Assembly: GCA_907163375.1 (NCBI GenBank)
Contig: CAJQUW010007539.1
Span: 558,001 to 622,000, forward strand
Length of the DNA stretch: 64,000 nt
Direction: 5' to 3'
Origin: Prostheceraeus crozeri
Lineage: Eukaryota > Platyhelminthes > Polycladida > Euryleptidae
Position numbers and translations under genes: made by a program. The notes beneath the pieces are model-generated. The model saw nothing but the letters and a program-made list of their open reading frames with translations. It was not told the DNA's origin and did not search any database. Shown piece after piece: positions 48,063-59,914 of the stretch. The number at the start of each line of letters is the position of its first letter. Positions within the stretch are counted from its first letter, which is position 1.

Positions 48063-50589
48063 ACCAGAATTAGAGGACTCTATCGATAATGTTGCGTTGG
48101 CGCACGGCGGAAAGTTTAGAAATGTTCTAAACCCTGTCTCAATGCGCAGCGCATTAACTGATCAGCCAAATGCTTGAACGTTAGCGAAGGGAAACCTGTT
48201 ATCACAACAGGTGGGCTGACAGGAAGTCATCAACATGAAGTAATGATGCGCCACGGACAGAATCCGTCGCGAGTATAAACCGGTCTTAAAAGGGGCCTTT
48301 TGCCACTGTAGCTCTGGTGTTGGCAGTTTGATGACATTCTCATTGTCTTTCCTCAGTGGCTATACAAATCTTAGAGCTGTTGGGATCGCAGATTTAGAGA
48401 GGGGACAGGACGGGAGAGACTTTGATGTGCGATAGAAAGGCAAGAAATAAATCGCAATTTGATAACAGCAATGACTTTTGCAGGATAAACATACTTGAAT
48501 AACTATCATTGTCATGTTGTCAAATCATTTCTTTGTCAACAAAGTAAGCGAATTCAATGAATTGTGTCACATACTTATCAACTAGTGAATAAGGTAGCCA
48601 AGATATTGAGCCTCTTTCACATTAATTCATTTAGATTTCAGTATAATTTCTATTCATCGCAGAATGTGTTTTTAATGAGGATGTATCCGCACTCCTAGAT
48701 TAGATCAGCAGGCCCTCTGCTGACCCTAGACCTAAAAAAACAAGAAATGTAGGACTTTTTCGGGAAATATTGAAGAAATATAAGATTTTCCCAGAAAATT
48801 ATCGGAAAGTAATGGATTTACATCATGGAAAATAAGAAAATAAAATTTGTTTTATTGAAAAATTATTGATCCTTACAAAGATCAACAAAATTAGCTAACA
48901 ATCAAGTACCTTAGGTCTAACTGAGTCACTTTGTCCGCTGAGAGATGGGGAACGGAGTTTGATCAGCAGCATTTCATAAATTAAGAGATCGTATCTGTTC
49001 GGGCACCTTTTTAAAATCAGGAAATTTGACAGTCGGATGTTCTTGTCGCCGTGTTGTTGCTGTTTATGTCTACCAATAGACGATGACTGTTGCTTGTGTT
49101 CCTTCACACTCTCAAATAAATGACGCATTAATGTAAATGTATGCTGTACATGCCATAATGTAAAGCCAAATATCAGGGATACATCATAATTCAAATGTCG
49201 AATTATGAATGATTTATTGGCCTAGTACTCTCGCATGTCAACTACTCTGACGATGAATTACCCTGATATCTACTTAAAATTCTCACTATATATATTTCTC
49301 CGACCAAAAGACAATAGATATGTTCAAATTATTTTTGTCAACATTGGAAGAATACACAGTACACAGAAAGTTCCATGCAATTTGTATCACGTCTCTCTTG
49401 GATATCACTGCTTAGAAAATTAATTGTTAATTAGAAAATGCTCGCAGAATTGAAATTGAATGCAAATATTTTTATTTCTTCTTCCAGAATGGTTTCCTTA
49501 CTTCAATCTTTTCCACAAGATGTCCTAGATTTCCACTTAGTGATTAAATGATGCAAATTTGATTATTGAATCGTGAAAGGATTAAAAAGAATATTAGTAA
49601 AAAGCAAAATATCGAGCCGCCGTTTGCTTTTTCTACTCACAGTGCACGTAGTGAGTGAAGAAAACCAAGGAAGTCCTTTTAATATTACGTCTTCGACAAA
49701 ATCATTGCTTGATTTGAGTGGATTTAGAGACGGTTATTATAACTTTGATGATTTTCAGTCACATGCTAACTAACATTGAATTGCAAAAACATTTTAATTC
49801 GCATGCTACCACGAATATAAATTTCCATGTAACTCATAAGTGCTCCTAAAATAGATTATTCGAATCGTGAGCAAAACCACGGAACGAAATGATTTCATGA
49901 GAGATTGATCTACAATTATCGTGTGCTATTATCGGATGATATTTTCCGTGAAATGAAATTCAAGTTGATAAAAACTTCAAACCAATTTTGTTCTCAATAA
50001 GGTCAAATATTGAGACTCACGCTTATCACTCGATGTTTCATTCTTAGAGACTTGAAACGATAAAGTACTTCCAGGGACCCAAAAGTCATACTGCAGCAAC
50101 AATCACGGCAAAAATCCCTCTCCATAGTTAGGAGCTTGAGTTTCTCAGCGGTTAACTAAAAGACAGTCGCTCCCTTAGTTAAAGAAAATTTATTTTGTTT
50201 TAAAATCATGTAGCTTTTTGTCATTAAGAAACAAGTATCAATTGAACAATGGTTCCTAGTTATTCTACATTGGATGATGTTCCATGATCTAAGGTATAAG
50301 AATAGACCTCTAAATTGTCGCTAAATGATAGCATAAAAAGTAGGCTACAGGGTAAGATGGACAGAGGGCTACAAAATGAACCACATATTTGGGTTATAAT
50401 AATAAAAATAAATAATTCAAGTTTCCTCTCCGTCACCAGCAAACAGTAAAGAATTACACAAATCTGCATTTTGCAGAGCTTGGAGAGAAAGGTCCATGCA
50501 TCGGACATATTGAAAGGAGATGCTTGGACATGCAAAAGTTAAGCACATAATCTGGTTTTCATTCTCTGCAATTTCATTTTTATGCAAGA

Positions 50590-53500
50590 AAATGTAATAA
50601 AATATGTTGTAATGTTTTTTTGTTTTTTTTTTACTGAATTTTCACCCCTAGCACAGCTATGAGCCATGAACGAAGCTAGGGGTTACTCAATGAAAAACTA
50701 ATAAATTGTATTACTTTAAATAAATAAAAGAAAAAAACAGATCTTCTAATCTGATTAAGCTGTCCCCATCAGAAACCTATTCGCACGCCTCTTGAAAGTA
50801 TCAAGATTGTATTGGTCAGGGAAAGTGGTCTGGGGAAGCTGATTCCAAAGCTGTGCCGTGCGAACAAAAAAGCTTTTCGAGCGACTCACAGTAGGCCTAC
50901 GTGCGCGTTCTATGCTCACACGATAGCATGTGAGTGCATTAGCTCTGGGTGTGCTTCTGGAGAAGATCTTAGGTTTGGGTACGCACTCATTTACTGCAGA
51001 GCTGCTTCTACCGAAATAATACCTGTAGAAGAGACTGAGTGAAGCAACATCCCGTCTGACGGAGAGCGGCTGCAACTTGCTAGCAAGTTTTCACCCATGA
51101 GATTCTTGACACGTTTCTCAACCCGTTCAAGGAGGTTAAGATGCGTTTGTGGGGCGCCTGCCCACAGATGACAACAATACTCCATCAGAGGACGAATAGT
51201 GGACTTGCAAAGATAGCAGACAGTCTGTGGTGGAAGATAGCTGCTGGCACGATAGATACTACCAATGCGTTGAGCTGCCTGCTTGCTAATGGATTGGATG
51301 TACGGTTTCCATGACAAGTCTTTCGCAACCGCCAATCCAAGGAAGGAGATGGAATCTTGTTCTCTGATCCTATTATCTGACATCTTAATGCTATGATCAT
51401 CATCTCCTTTAAGTCGTGAGTGCAGAATACTCTGAGTTTTTGAAGGATTGAAGGAAACAAGCCAATTGGCGCCCCATTCTGAGACCCTGCGTAAGTCTTC
51501 ATTAAGAACATCGCATAACTGCTGACGTTGCTGAGTGTTTTTAGCGAGTCGCTCATTGGAATTGAAGAGTGTTGTGTCATCTGCATACATCACCAATTTA
51601 CTCACTAGGCAGTCTGGGAGATCGTTGATGTACAGCAGAAAAAGAGTGGGTCCCAAAATTGACCCTTGAGGAACTCCTGCATTGACAAACTTGGTGGAAG
51701 ACTTTTGGCCATCTAAGACGACAGATATCTGCCGGTCACTAAGGAAAGAAGCAAGAAGTTTGTGGAGTTGATCAGCAACTCCATAGGACTTTACCTTCAT
51801 AAGGAGTCCCTGATGCCAGACTTTATCGAATGCCTTGGAAATATCCAAGGCAACTGATCTCGTCTCACCTTATCTGTCAAGGACACGACTCACATGTTCA
51901 GTGACATATGAGAGAAGATCTGCAGTTGATCGAGAGTGCCTGAAGCCATACTGTTCTTCTGATAGAAGGTTCTGAGTTTCAAGGAAGTTAACAATGTGTT
52001 GGTTAATCACTGCTTCAAAAATCTTGCCAGCAATTCGAAGCAGGCTGATAGGACGGTAACTAGATGGAAGAGATGAGTCAGAACCTTTCTTTGGAACTGG
52101 AACCACGGAAGCTACTTTCCAACAAGAGGGAAACTCACCGGTGGATACACATCTACTGAACAGTTTAGATAAAAGTGGAGAAAGCTCAGGTGAGAGATGC
52201 TTGAAGACCGAAACCGGGATGCCGTCTGGTCCACTAGACTTAGAGCTATCGAGACCGGCGATGATCTTTTTGATGTTTCGGACTGTGACTGAAGGAGGAC
52301 TAACTGTCTCATCAGTGCGCGTGGGAATTGGAGGTGGAATTCTACCTCCATCGTCTAATGACGAATTCTTCGCAAACTCCTTGCAAAGAAGCTCGGCTTT
52401 GTCTGCTGAGGTTGTCGCCATAGAAGTACTGACTTCGGCATGACGGAGTGCTGGGATGGAGGATTTGTTCCTATTGGTGACACTGTTGTAAATCCTCCAG
52501 AAGTCCTTAGAGCCAAGCTTTTGGGTAGCAATGAATTTCCGTACATACAAAGCGTAACGGCTTTTGGCCTGATGTATGGTTTCCTTGCAATGTCTACGTG
52601 CGGTTTTGTACAATTCAAGATTGCCAGCGCTACTGTCACGCTTATACTTATGGAAAAAGTGGTCACGCTGGCAACTTGCAGCTGCACATTCTGGTGTAAA
52701 CCAAGGTTGTGAGTGGGGCTTCATTTGGAAAGTACGGTGAGGAATGTAGGCCAACATCCCTATCTGTAGCCACTCTGTCAGTTCTTGCGCCGACTTGTGG
52801 ACGTTCTCGCTCAGAATCAAATTCTCAGCTTGAACCTGACTAAGAAAAGTGCGGAAGCCACACCAGTCTGCTTTGGAGAATTGATAAACTGTTCTATGGA
52901 AGGGCGCAGACGGTGTGGAGCAAATTTGTTTGCCAGAAACTGTGATTACACAGTGATCAGACGTGCCGAGGGGAGAAGTAACCTTGTGTGAAAAACAAGT
53001 TGGATTTGAGGTGAGAAACAGGTCAAGGAGATATCCAGTATCCCCCTGCTCGGTCAGGCACTCGGGTAGGACAAGTGACAATTTGACTAAGGTTGTGAGA
53101 GACAGCGAAATCCTGGGCTGCCTGACCGGAGAGATCGGTGGTGCGTGAGTGCACAAGCCAGTCAACATTGTGCACGTTGAAGTCACCAAAAACGGCAACT
53201 TCAGCGCTGGGATACTCTTGTAGAAGAGAACCGATCTTGTCAGAAAGAACATTGAAAATATCCGCATTAGTTGATGGAGAGCGGTATAGGAAAAATAGAA
53301 GAAGAGTAGTCTTCTGCAGCGGCGCAATGAAGGCAAGATACTCATGCCTTGGATCCTCTGAGCTACGAAGCCTTCTCAAGGGAAGGCTTGTCTTGGCATA
53401 GACTCCAAGACCATGACAAGGTGCTTTATCCATCCGGTGAAATATGTATCCATCAGGAGTAACGTCGCTTGATGACACACTGGGATCTAACCTGGTTTCC

Positions 53501-53900
53501 GACAGGGCTAGAAGATCTGGTGACTTACCTTGCAGGAAGATGTTGATGTCGTCGTTATTGGACCTAAGTCCTCTTACGTTGCTGAAGCTGATCCTGAGAG
53601 GGGTTTTGAGCTTGACGGCTTGACTACGTTTCTTGTGTGTCTTTCTCATTTTCATAATCTCTCATAGAATATCAATCAAACAAACGAAAATTATACTGTA
53701 CAACAAAGTGATACAAGAAACTTTGGAAGGCATCAGTAAAACGTAAATAATAGCAACAAAGCTGCAATAAATAGTACGCAAAAAAGACACTTGCAGGCAC
53801 AGTTCATGTCGCAAAAGCTTGAAGAATCTATAACATAGCATGGATAGAAACATACATCATGCAATATAAGGCACTATGTACTGCATTTCATATTCGACAA
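50590..53900 (-). mobile_element. Almost complete non-LTR retrotransposon (Jockey/CR1 group) with 3' hairpin
   Basis: Endonuclease (53655-53023): SFSNVRGLRSN, LALSETRLD, VFGDFNVHNVDW; after one frame change near 53045 it continues GTSDHCVIT. RT: SSGPDGIPVSVFK, YRPISLLRIAGKIFE, one in-frame stop at 51870-51872, ALDISKAFDKVWH, GVPQGSILGPTLFLLYI, MYADDTTLF. After a second frame change near 51065 the C-terminal [34 protein letters not shown] ends at 50755. So about three lesions in about 2.9 kb of coding sequence, a fairly young copy. The 3' UTR has a perfect 9-bp hairpin ACCCCTAGC/GCTAGGGGT (50649-50687), then an A-rich tail. The 5' end is guessed. Confidence 0.92.
50646..50690 (-). other. 3' terminal stem-loop of the LINE
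   Basis: On the minus strand ACCCCTAGC, about 21 bases, GCTAGGGGT, followed within 10 bases by the A-rich tail. Some LINE reverse transcriptases (L2- and CR1-like, eel UnaL2) recognise a conserved 3' stem-loop; this is a candidate of that sort. Confidence 0.65.
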
Positions 53901-54168
53901 AGACCTAGCGCCACCGACGTATTCAACTGAAAGGTGCCACAGAACCTCTTCAGTTTTTCAACTTTGGAATCACTAACTTATGAAATAATGCACTGATCAA
54001 TTTAAAATGAGTTCGGAGAGAAGATAACAGTTGTTGATATAAGCACATGTTCACTCCAGGCCAATAACTTTACGCGTGTTATATCGACATGATGAATTAG
54101 GTCTATCAGAAAACTCACTCCGCAAACTTAATTATATAGAACCTAACAAGGAGATTCATCCTTTATCA

Positions 54169-54174
54169 ACTTGC
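54169..54174 (-). other. Non-canonical GC splice donor of the 31.9-kb Dicer intron
   Basis: The exon edge reads AAGAAG|GCAAGTTG on the minus strand. It fits the known GC-AG donor consensus AG|GCAAGT at every position. No GT in the vicinity keeps both the phase and the Dicer alignment: joining after AAG gives YYKK followed by VADCLQN, the same length as the human protein here. The partner acceptor is the CTTTCAG at 22239-22245. Confidence 0.8.
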
Positions 54175-54543
54175 CTTCTTGTAGTAAAATTGCCGTCTCT
54201 TCACCGATACGACACCTTCACTACATTCCTCCTCCTCCTCGTCTCCAGGATCAGCTGTCTCGGCCTCCTTTGGTTCAGAACAGTTGTCTACATCTTCTGT
54301 CACGTCTGTAATGGTTAGTGATTCCTCAACAGGCTCATCATCTGAACAAGTCTCCGGAATTGACACTTCAGATTGTGCATCATCGAGTCCCTCATCGGTC
54401 TGTGGATGCAGAAGTTTTTGCAATTGTTTCTCTTTTCCGACGGGCTCCAAATGATTAGAAAGTTCTCCTGTTTTATATAGAGCTTCACAACACCGCTGAG
54501 CTGCTGCCATTTTAGCCATGAGAGAATTTGGCATCTCGTCCCC
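54175..54543 (-). CDS. DICER1: Dicer exon: end of dimerisation domain (DUF283) plus acidic linker
   Basis: The exon opens after CGCTTTTAG (AG at 54544-54545) and reads GDEMPNSLMAKMAAAQRCCE, then ALYKTGELSNHLEPVGKE, matching human Dicer [30 protein letters not shown] at the end of the dsRBD-like dimerisation domain. About 75 residues of acidic linker follow, with runs of Asp/Glu (SDDEPVEES, GDEEEEECSEG); the human linker here is under 30 residues. It ends VKRRQFYYKK, matching human TKRRQCYPKA. Phase 0 at both ends, 123 codons. The donor is AAG|GCAAGT, a GC rather than GT donor. The internal Met at 54534 is not a start codon: the upstream Dicer helicase exons are simply not visible in this window. 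Confidence 0.94.
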
Positions 54544-55037
54544 CTAAAAGCGAAAATGAGAATGCTCTAAGTCCGAGTTATTCAGTTACCTGTGTTTCTA
54601 ACCATTGACAGAATATTTCCAGAAAAGTCTGTTTTTCACAGTTTAAATGCTTTAGGCTGAAATAGAGGATTGTCAAGATACAACATAGATGAAATGTTGA
54701 TATGAAAATGAATGGTGATGATATGCGCCAGGGTTGGAACCGGCCGGCTAATTGAATTAGACGCATGTCGACCGCTGACGACTTTCAGTCGAGAATGCTT
54801 AGTCAATCGTTACAACATTAAGAGCATGTCATTGTAATGTACTTTAAGAGCATCTACGCGCATGTGTTGTAACATAAAGATTGCAAACTGTTCTTTAAAC
54901 AGTTAAAAAATGATTGCCGGCAACTTATACATGTTATTCAAACCATAATTTATCTCTGATGTAGTTTCCAGAATCCTACATTCTAGCCTGTATAAATTTC
55001 GGAAACACTGTTGTTCCTCAGTCTTTCTGTTGTAAAA

Positions 55038-55290
55038 TTATTCCCGATCTTGAACAGTTTCACTACATGGGATGGTTAACATAACACGTGGAATAAGTAG
55101 CTCTCGCTTTTCCGGAGTACCGGATGGCCTACCATTCATGCATTTAATGTATGCTCTGTGAAAATTGAATAATGTCCAATGGCACAAGTTGACCAAATAA
55201 TGTCTGACGATCAAAGCCTTACCCAACCGGTGCATAGAGACGCCAGCCACCGTCCAATCCCAGACCGGCTGGTTCCAATCCTGATATGTG
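55038..55290 (-). mobile_element. Fragment of an unidentified dispersed coding element, copy 2
   Basis: One frame (55250-55038) reads VSMHRLGKALIVRHYLVNL, WTLFNFHRAYIKCMNGRPSG and EKRELLIPRVMLTIP. The copy at 10985-11180 encodes matching KALIVRQYLVNL and KCKNGRPTGT, so selection or recent common origin of a coding element is likely. The sequence just upstream (GGAACCAGCCGGTCTGGGAT, then GGACGGTGGCTGGCGTC) resembles the unit of the minisatellite next to copy 1. I do not know the family; a transposase C-terminus is a guess. Confidence 0.6.
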
Positions 55291-56497
55291 ATACAGGGTC
55301 ACTACTCAAACCAGCAACAATACAAACTGACATGGCTATAACTTAAGTAAGCCAAACAAGAGCGTGTCAATTAACATACAGCGATAGATGTACGTCATTG
55401 AACTTCAACCTAAACATCATGAAAATACTTTGAAATATATGCACGCAATCTTTTCGCGCTTCTTAAGACACGAGACTTCATTCCCAGGCATGAACCGCAC
55501 TTCTATCACTTTGTGAATGAAGAACAATGAGTTGTTTTCCATTCACAAAATTAGTAAAGGATCTGGCTTTTCAAACTTTCATCATCCTTGATTCATTTCA
55601 ATCATTTGCAACTTTCCGGGTTTATAACAAAGTTGTTATACTAAATTGCAAATTATGACATTTTCGAATGGATAAATGTGAAAATTTCTATTCCTTAAAT
55701 CCAGAGCAGACGCAAAGGAATAGCACAGATGAGCGAGGATCATAATTCCCCGGTTTTCCCTGATTTTTCTTGCATTATACACTCTGTGCTAGTTACAGTG
55801 TTTCTCAGTATAAACAATGCTGTCTTTCTTGTCCTTTCTATCCTCTGACCGTCAGACATCTTTCATGAGGTCAACAATAAGGAATAATTCATCAAAACAA
55901 ATGACATGAATATCGCAATCGAATATTGTCAGTCATTTGAAGCATTTACTATTTAACTTAGTCAAGTCTCAAAGAAAGAACGTTTTCTGATTATAAAATA
56001 CAGATGATGATCAAACGGAGGCTAATGAGCATCAGATCATTTTATACAGGAAAGAAAAGTAATCATGGTCGACATCTCAGTCAAGACTCCTCGCCTTTGA
56101 AGCACCAAGGGAATATCATTTTTCACGAATTTCTTTCATGAATACCTCAAATATATCTGCAAAAAAAGTCCTACAGATTAACCACAGAAAACAAAGCCAT
56201 TCAATTAAAATGGTGTCTATTGAGAAGCTAATGATGTCTCATGACAATTGCGAGCAAAAGACAAATTCTTTTGAAATTCTATTCATTATTTATGCCTCTT
56301 ACATCATCCCAGGATTGGTGGAAGATGGTTGATGTAGACATGCGCAAAGGGGTGACTAATTGTTATGAATGACTTGAAGTATGCGTGTAGGCTATTTCAA
56401 AATAGGACTAAATACATATAACGATTTGCGTAAATTGATTCTCATTAACACTTGGTGTCTAGAAAGTCACGAGAAACTTGAAATGGCCTTCGTTTGC

Positions 56498-56650
56498 TGA
56501 AAATAATAATAATAATAATAATAATATCTGTATTTCATCAAAGAAAATACAAGGCCGAAATCAAGGGCAAGACAACGACATAACAATTTCAACATATTTC
56601 AAATTCTACTTGTAGTACAGTGCAATTGTACTCAACCGTTCAGTAAACTT
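56498..56650 (-). mobile_element. LINE 3' end with (ATT)n tail
   Basis: On the minus strand TTTGATGAAATACAGATATT is followed by seven or eight ATT units (56503-56527). The ending matches that at 32218. Only the tail of the UTR is preserved. Confidence 0.5.
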
Positions 56651-56805
56651 CACACACATGCAAATACAAAAAAAATTACCAGATATCATGGATATATGGT
56701 CATGGTCATATCATATCATGAATTATGGATAATGATCAGTCGTATCACTTCTGCACGCGAGTTTTTGTACAGTGTTATCCAGACTGAGGAATTTCGTTAG
56801 ATGCT

Positions 56806-57009
56806 AATGAATGAAAATGAAGCTTTAACGTCACTACTCCCCAATACTGGAGGCTTGAATGGTGCTGACATAGTCAGACTTTTCTGGTGCGTTGTGGTAC
56901 TTTTAGTTCGGATGTCCTTCCTGTCAACTTCCAATGACACTTTCGGGGCTCGACCTCGCGACCGAAAGATCGCTAGGCCAAGCACTTAACCACTGTGCCA
57001 CGGAGACCA
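56806..57009 (-). mobile_element. tRNA-derived SINE, abundant family, well preserved
   Basis: From 57009: TGGTCTCCGTGGCACAGTGG, TTAAGTGCTTGGCCTAGCGA, GGTCGAGCCCCGAAAGTGTC, CATTGGAAGTTGACAGGAAG, GTCTGACTATGTCAGCACCA, TATTGGGGAGTAGTGACG, then an A/T-rich tail at the left. Confidence 0.92.
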
Positions 57010-58059
57010 TGTACTAATCATGTAAGCCCCGTTCCAGCTTGAAAGGCACATGACATCGATGTCAATTTTACCTAGCAACTTCTAACTGTCGTTAGTCGTC
57101 TGAATATTGTTCAAGGTGTTGACTTGAAGATACTTGTTGAATTGGTTGAGCCTCACATTGTTAATGGCATTCCTGCTTCAAGTGCATTGCATTCCTACAA
57201 GATTGTTCAGATTGTTTTCGAAGTTCTTCAGCTTTTCCGCCATCTTATACTTGATTCAACGGAAGTCATGGAAACAGACATCCATCCTTGAAAACGAGTG
57301 CAACGGTTCGGCCATTCAGTGCATTAACGTTTGACTCTCTTCCGGTTACGGCTGCGGATACCAGCGCTACAAGAAATTCAACCAACTTTTTTGTAGGTGA
57401 TGGCATTCTACTGAGCATGATCGTTGCTATGTATTGTATAAAAAAGTAGGGCCGTGCGAGTACTCGAATCGACATTTTGTTATACCGTTCGAGTATTCTA
57501 ATCGAGTTGGCGAACATGCGTAAAAATTCATCGTGTTTGCAAGTATATAGATCTTTATGTTTCAATCGCTTCAATACACTGCTCACAAAAATTACACTCA
57601 TCAACTTAGGTAAACAGGTTCCTCATCAAGTCAAGTGCAGGATGATATAATGGTCAGTAATCTACAATTCGGGCAAAATCGCATTAATCAGTTGCAATTG
57701 ACAGATAGAATGATGATGTGCTGTTCTCTAAAGTGATAAATAACTACACAAGCTTTTTAATTGCAGAAGACTGTATGTAGTATATATATATATATATATG
57801 CTACATATGCAAATAAATACATAATGCAAATAAATGTACATTGCAATAGTGTACAACTTGAATAAAAACTGCGAACTCCGTTCATCTGTATAAATATTGA
57901 AGTAATAGGACTTACTCTGACACTTAACAGCGACCAAAAGACATAGCACTTCATGATAATGTGAAAAATATCGGTATAAGTTAACTCGTTGATGTCGCTA
58001 AGATGAAATTGATCTTTTGTCAATTTCCTAATAGTAAATGAGCGATGTTCTCTGTATCC

Positions 58060-59190
58060 AGATTAGTGTCACGCTTGCTCAATAATTATTTTATAGCATG
58101 CCTACAAGGTAAAATACATACAATGCTTAAACATCAGGGATCAGCTCTCAGTCCTTTGTTGTTCATCACAGATATGGAGGAAGTGGCAAAGGATTGCAGA
58201 AGTGATGGTCCGTGGGAGCTACTCTATGCCGATGACTTAGTGCTGACGGCAACGTCAAAACAAGACGCTCAAAGGAAACTCGAGGCGTGGAACATTCAGC
58301 TGGAAAAGCGAGGACTGAAGATCAACGGAACCAAGTCAAAAGTCCTTGTCACCGGTAAGAGTCTTAAGGAGCAGACGAAGTCAGGAAAATGGCCTTGCAG
58401 TTGATGCATGAAAGGCGTCGGGGTGAACTCTATCTTGTGTTTCGTGCAAAATGTGGTGCCACAAGAAGTGTTCCGGACTTCGTGCCCTCAATGGAGTCCA
58501 CAGTTTCCGTTGTCGAAAGTGTGTGAATGGCAAATCTGCAGACGGCGATGACTCCCTAGAAATCAACGGCATGACGGTTCTGCTATCTTGGGGATGTCCT
58601 GGATAGAGAAGCCGGAACGGAAAGTGCAGTCAGAGCGCGCATTGCAATCGCGTGGAAGAAGTGGCGGGAGCTAGCCAGCCTGTTGACAAACAAAGGCATT
58701 CCGTTGAGTTACAGGGCACACGTATACGAGTTGTGCATAAGATCCGTCCTAACTTATGGTGCGGAAACGTGGCCACTCACTCAAAAATTGATAGAGCAGC
58801 TAAGAGGCGTTGATAGGCGAATGCTGCGTTATATGGCACATGTGAAGCTGAAGGACAAGGTACCAAGTGATGAAGTGGCAAGACTGTGCGGCATACCCGA
58901 ACTTCCTATTCGCCTACGTCAGAAACGCTTGCGGTGGTTCGGGCATGTAAGGAGAGCAACTGATAACATCATCGGTGAGGTATACCATCTTTCGGTTGAC
59001 GGTCGCCGTCCACCAGGAAGACCGAAGAAAACGTGGTATGCCTGTGTCAAAGAAGACATAGAACAACTGAAGGTCAAGGAGGACACTGCTCTAGATCGGA
59101 AAGCGTGGAAGAAAGTCATCGCAGGAACGTCCAACCCTGGTGGAATCAGGAACAAACGACGAAAAACGAAAAAGTAAAGTAAGTAAGTAA
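58060..59190 (+). mobile_element. 5'-truncated LINE with cysteine-rich segment between RT and C-terminus
   Basis: RT end: QGSALSPLLFITDMEEV, WELLYADDLVLTA, LKINGTKSKVLVTGKS, SGKWPC. After frame changes a cysteine-rich block follows, with CKMWCHKKCSG and FRCRKC (58440-58530), like a PHD- or RanBP-type zinc finger. Then a 164-codon frame (58683-59177): LTNKGIPLSYRAHVYELCI, VLTYGAETWPLT, RRMLRYMAHVKLKDKV, RLRWFGHVRRA, GRRPPGRPKKTW, ending in a basic tail. The 3' end is AAAGTAAAGTAAGTAAGTAATG. Truncated at the RT palm, with about three frame breaks. An RTE-like clade is possible but I cannot settle it. Relatives at 32105-33765 and 18122. Confidence 0.85.
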
Positions 59191-59689
59191 TGCTTAAACA
59201 ATAGCTTTTAAAATTTAGAATATTTTAAATTTGTATAATGTATGTCCAATGTCCACAATTACATATATTTAACAAAGGATTACCCACTCACTCGATCAAC
59301 AATGTGCGCCGCGTTATACATTATTTTTTTATTCTCTTCAATGTTTTTATTATCCGAAGTAGGCCTAAACGCATTTTTACCTCTTAATCGATCTATGAAA
59401 GTTTTGCCCGACTCGCAGGGACCTAAAAAAGCTACAAGTGATTGCATCCATTATCTGGTCGCGCATGCTGAACTGTGAAGTGACATTTAGGTCATGTCGT
59501 TGAAGCGCTATGGTACATTTGGTATGTCCCAAAGCTGTTAACAATCTATGATGTTTACAAGATATGAAATAATAATCATAGTTCAAGCTATGATAGAAAA
59601 CAACAGATATCACACTTACGCACATGTACACCAAATAAATGAGTTTAAACTATGCCATTTTATCTTCTAATGTATTTTTGCTATTTAGA

Positions 59690-59905
59690 AATCTCATTAT
59701 TTTTTGTAATATCCCCATCCCAGTTAATTTGCCCTGTGAGCATAGAAATAAAACTAATTAGCTAAGAGAATGAAAGAGGAGTTGTCAATTTCGCATTTTG
59801 AAATATGTATTTCTATGAAAAAATTGCCTCAATAGATAGTCCTTTTATACATTGTTAATCTGCCCTGTTAATTTGCCCACCAATCATAGAGATAAAAGTG
59901 GCATA
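59690..59905. repeat. Old tandem duplication of about 160 bp
   Basis: CCAGTTAATTTGCCCTGTGAGCATAGAAATAAAA at 59712-59752 (shown only in part: GTTAATTTGCCC, CATAGA, ATAAAA) recurs near 59868-59898. Same order, diverged. Confidence 0.5.
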
Positions 59906-59914
59906 GTTTAAAAC

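Larger units (their letters stand above)
22239..54174 (-). other. Giant Dicer intron, 31.9 kb, GC-AG
   Basis: The intron holds most of the window's repeats: a CAGGG element, SINEs, minisatellite 2, several LINEs and a Tc1 copy, listed separately. No extra Dicer exon is needed, because the protein is continuous across it. Stretches where I see nothing definite: 23180-24300, 24460-25280, 27080-28540, 30420-32100, 35960-36510, 37350-38870, 43320-44520, 48180-50580. Confidence 0.75.

Noticed and set aside
52112-53401. Several frames antisense to the LINE at 50.6-53.9 kb (also 39315-41669 and 61675-62699)
   Set aside because: Shadows of the LINE coding frames on the other strand.
57266-57604. Open frame of 112 codons on the minus strand, and MAEKLKNFENNLNNL just below it, as first exons of a gene
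   Set aside because: No domain, no convincing splice context and no continuation found.
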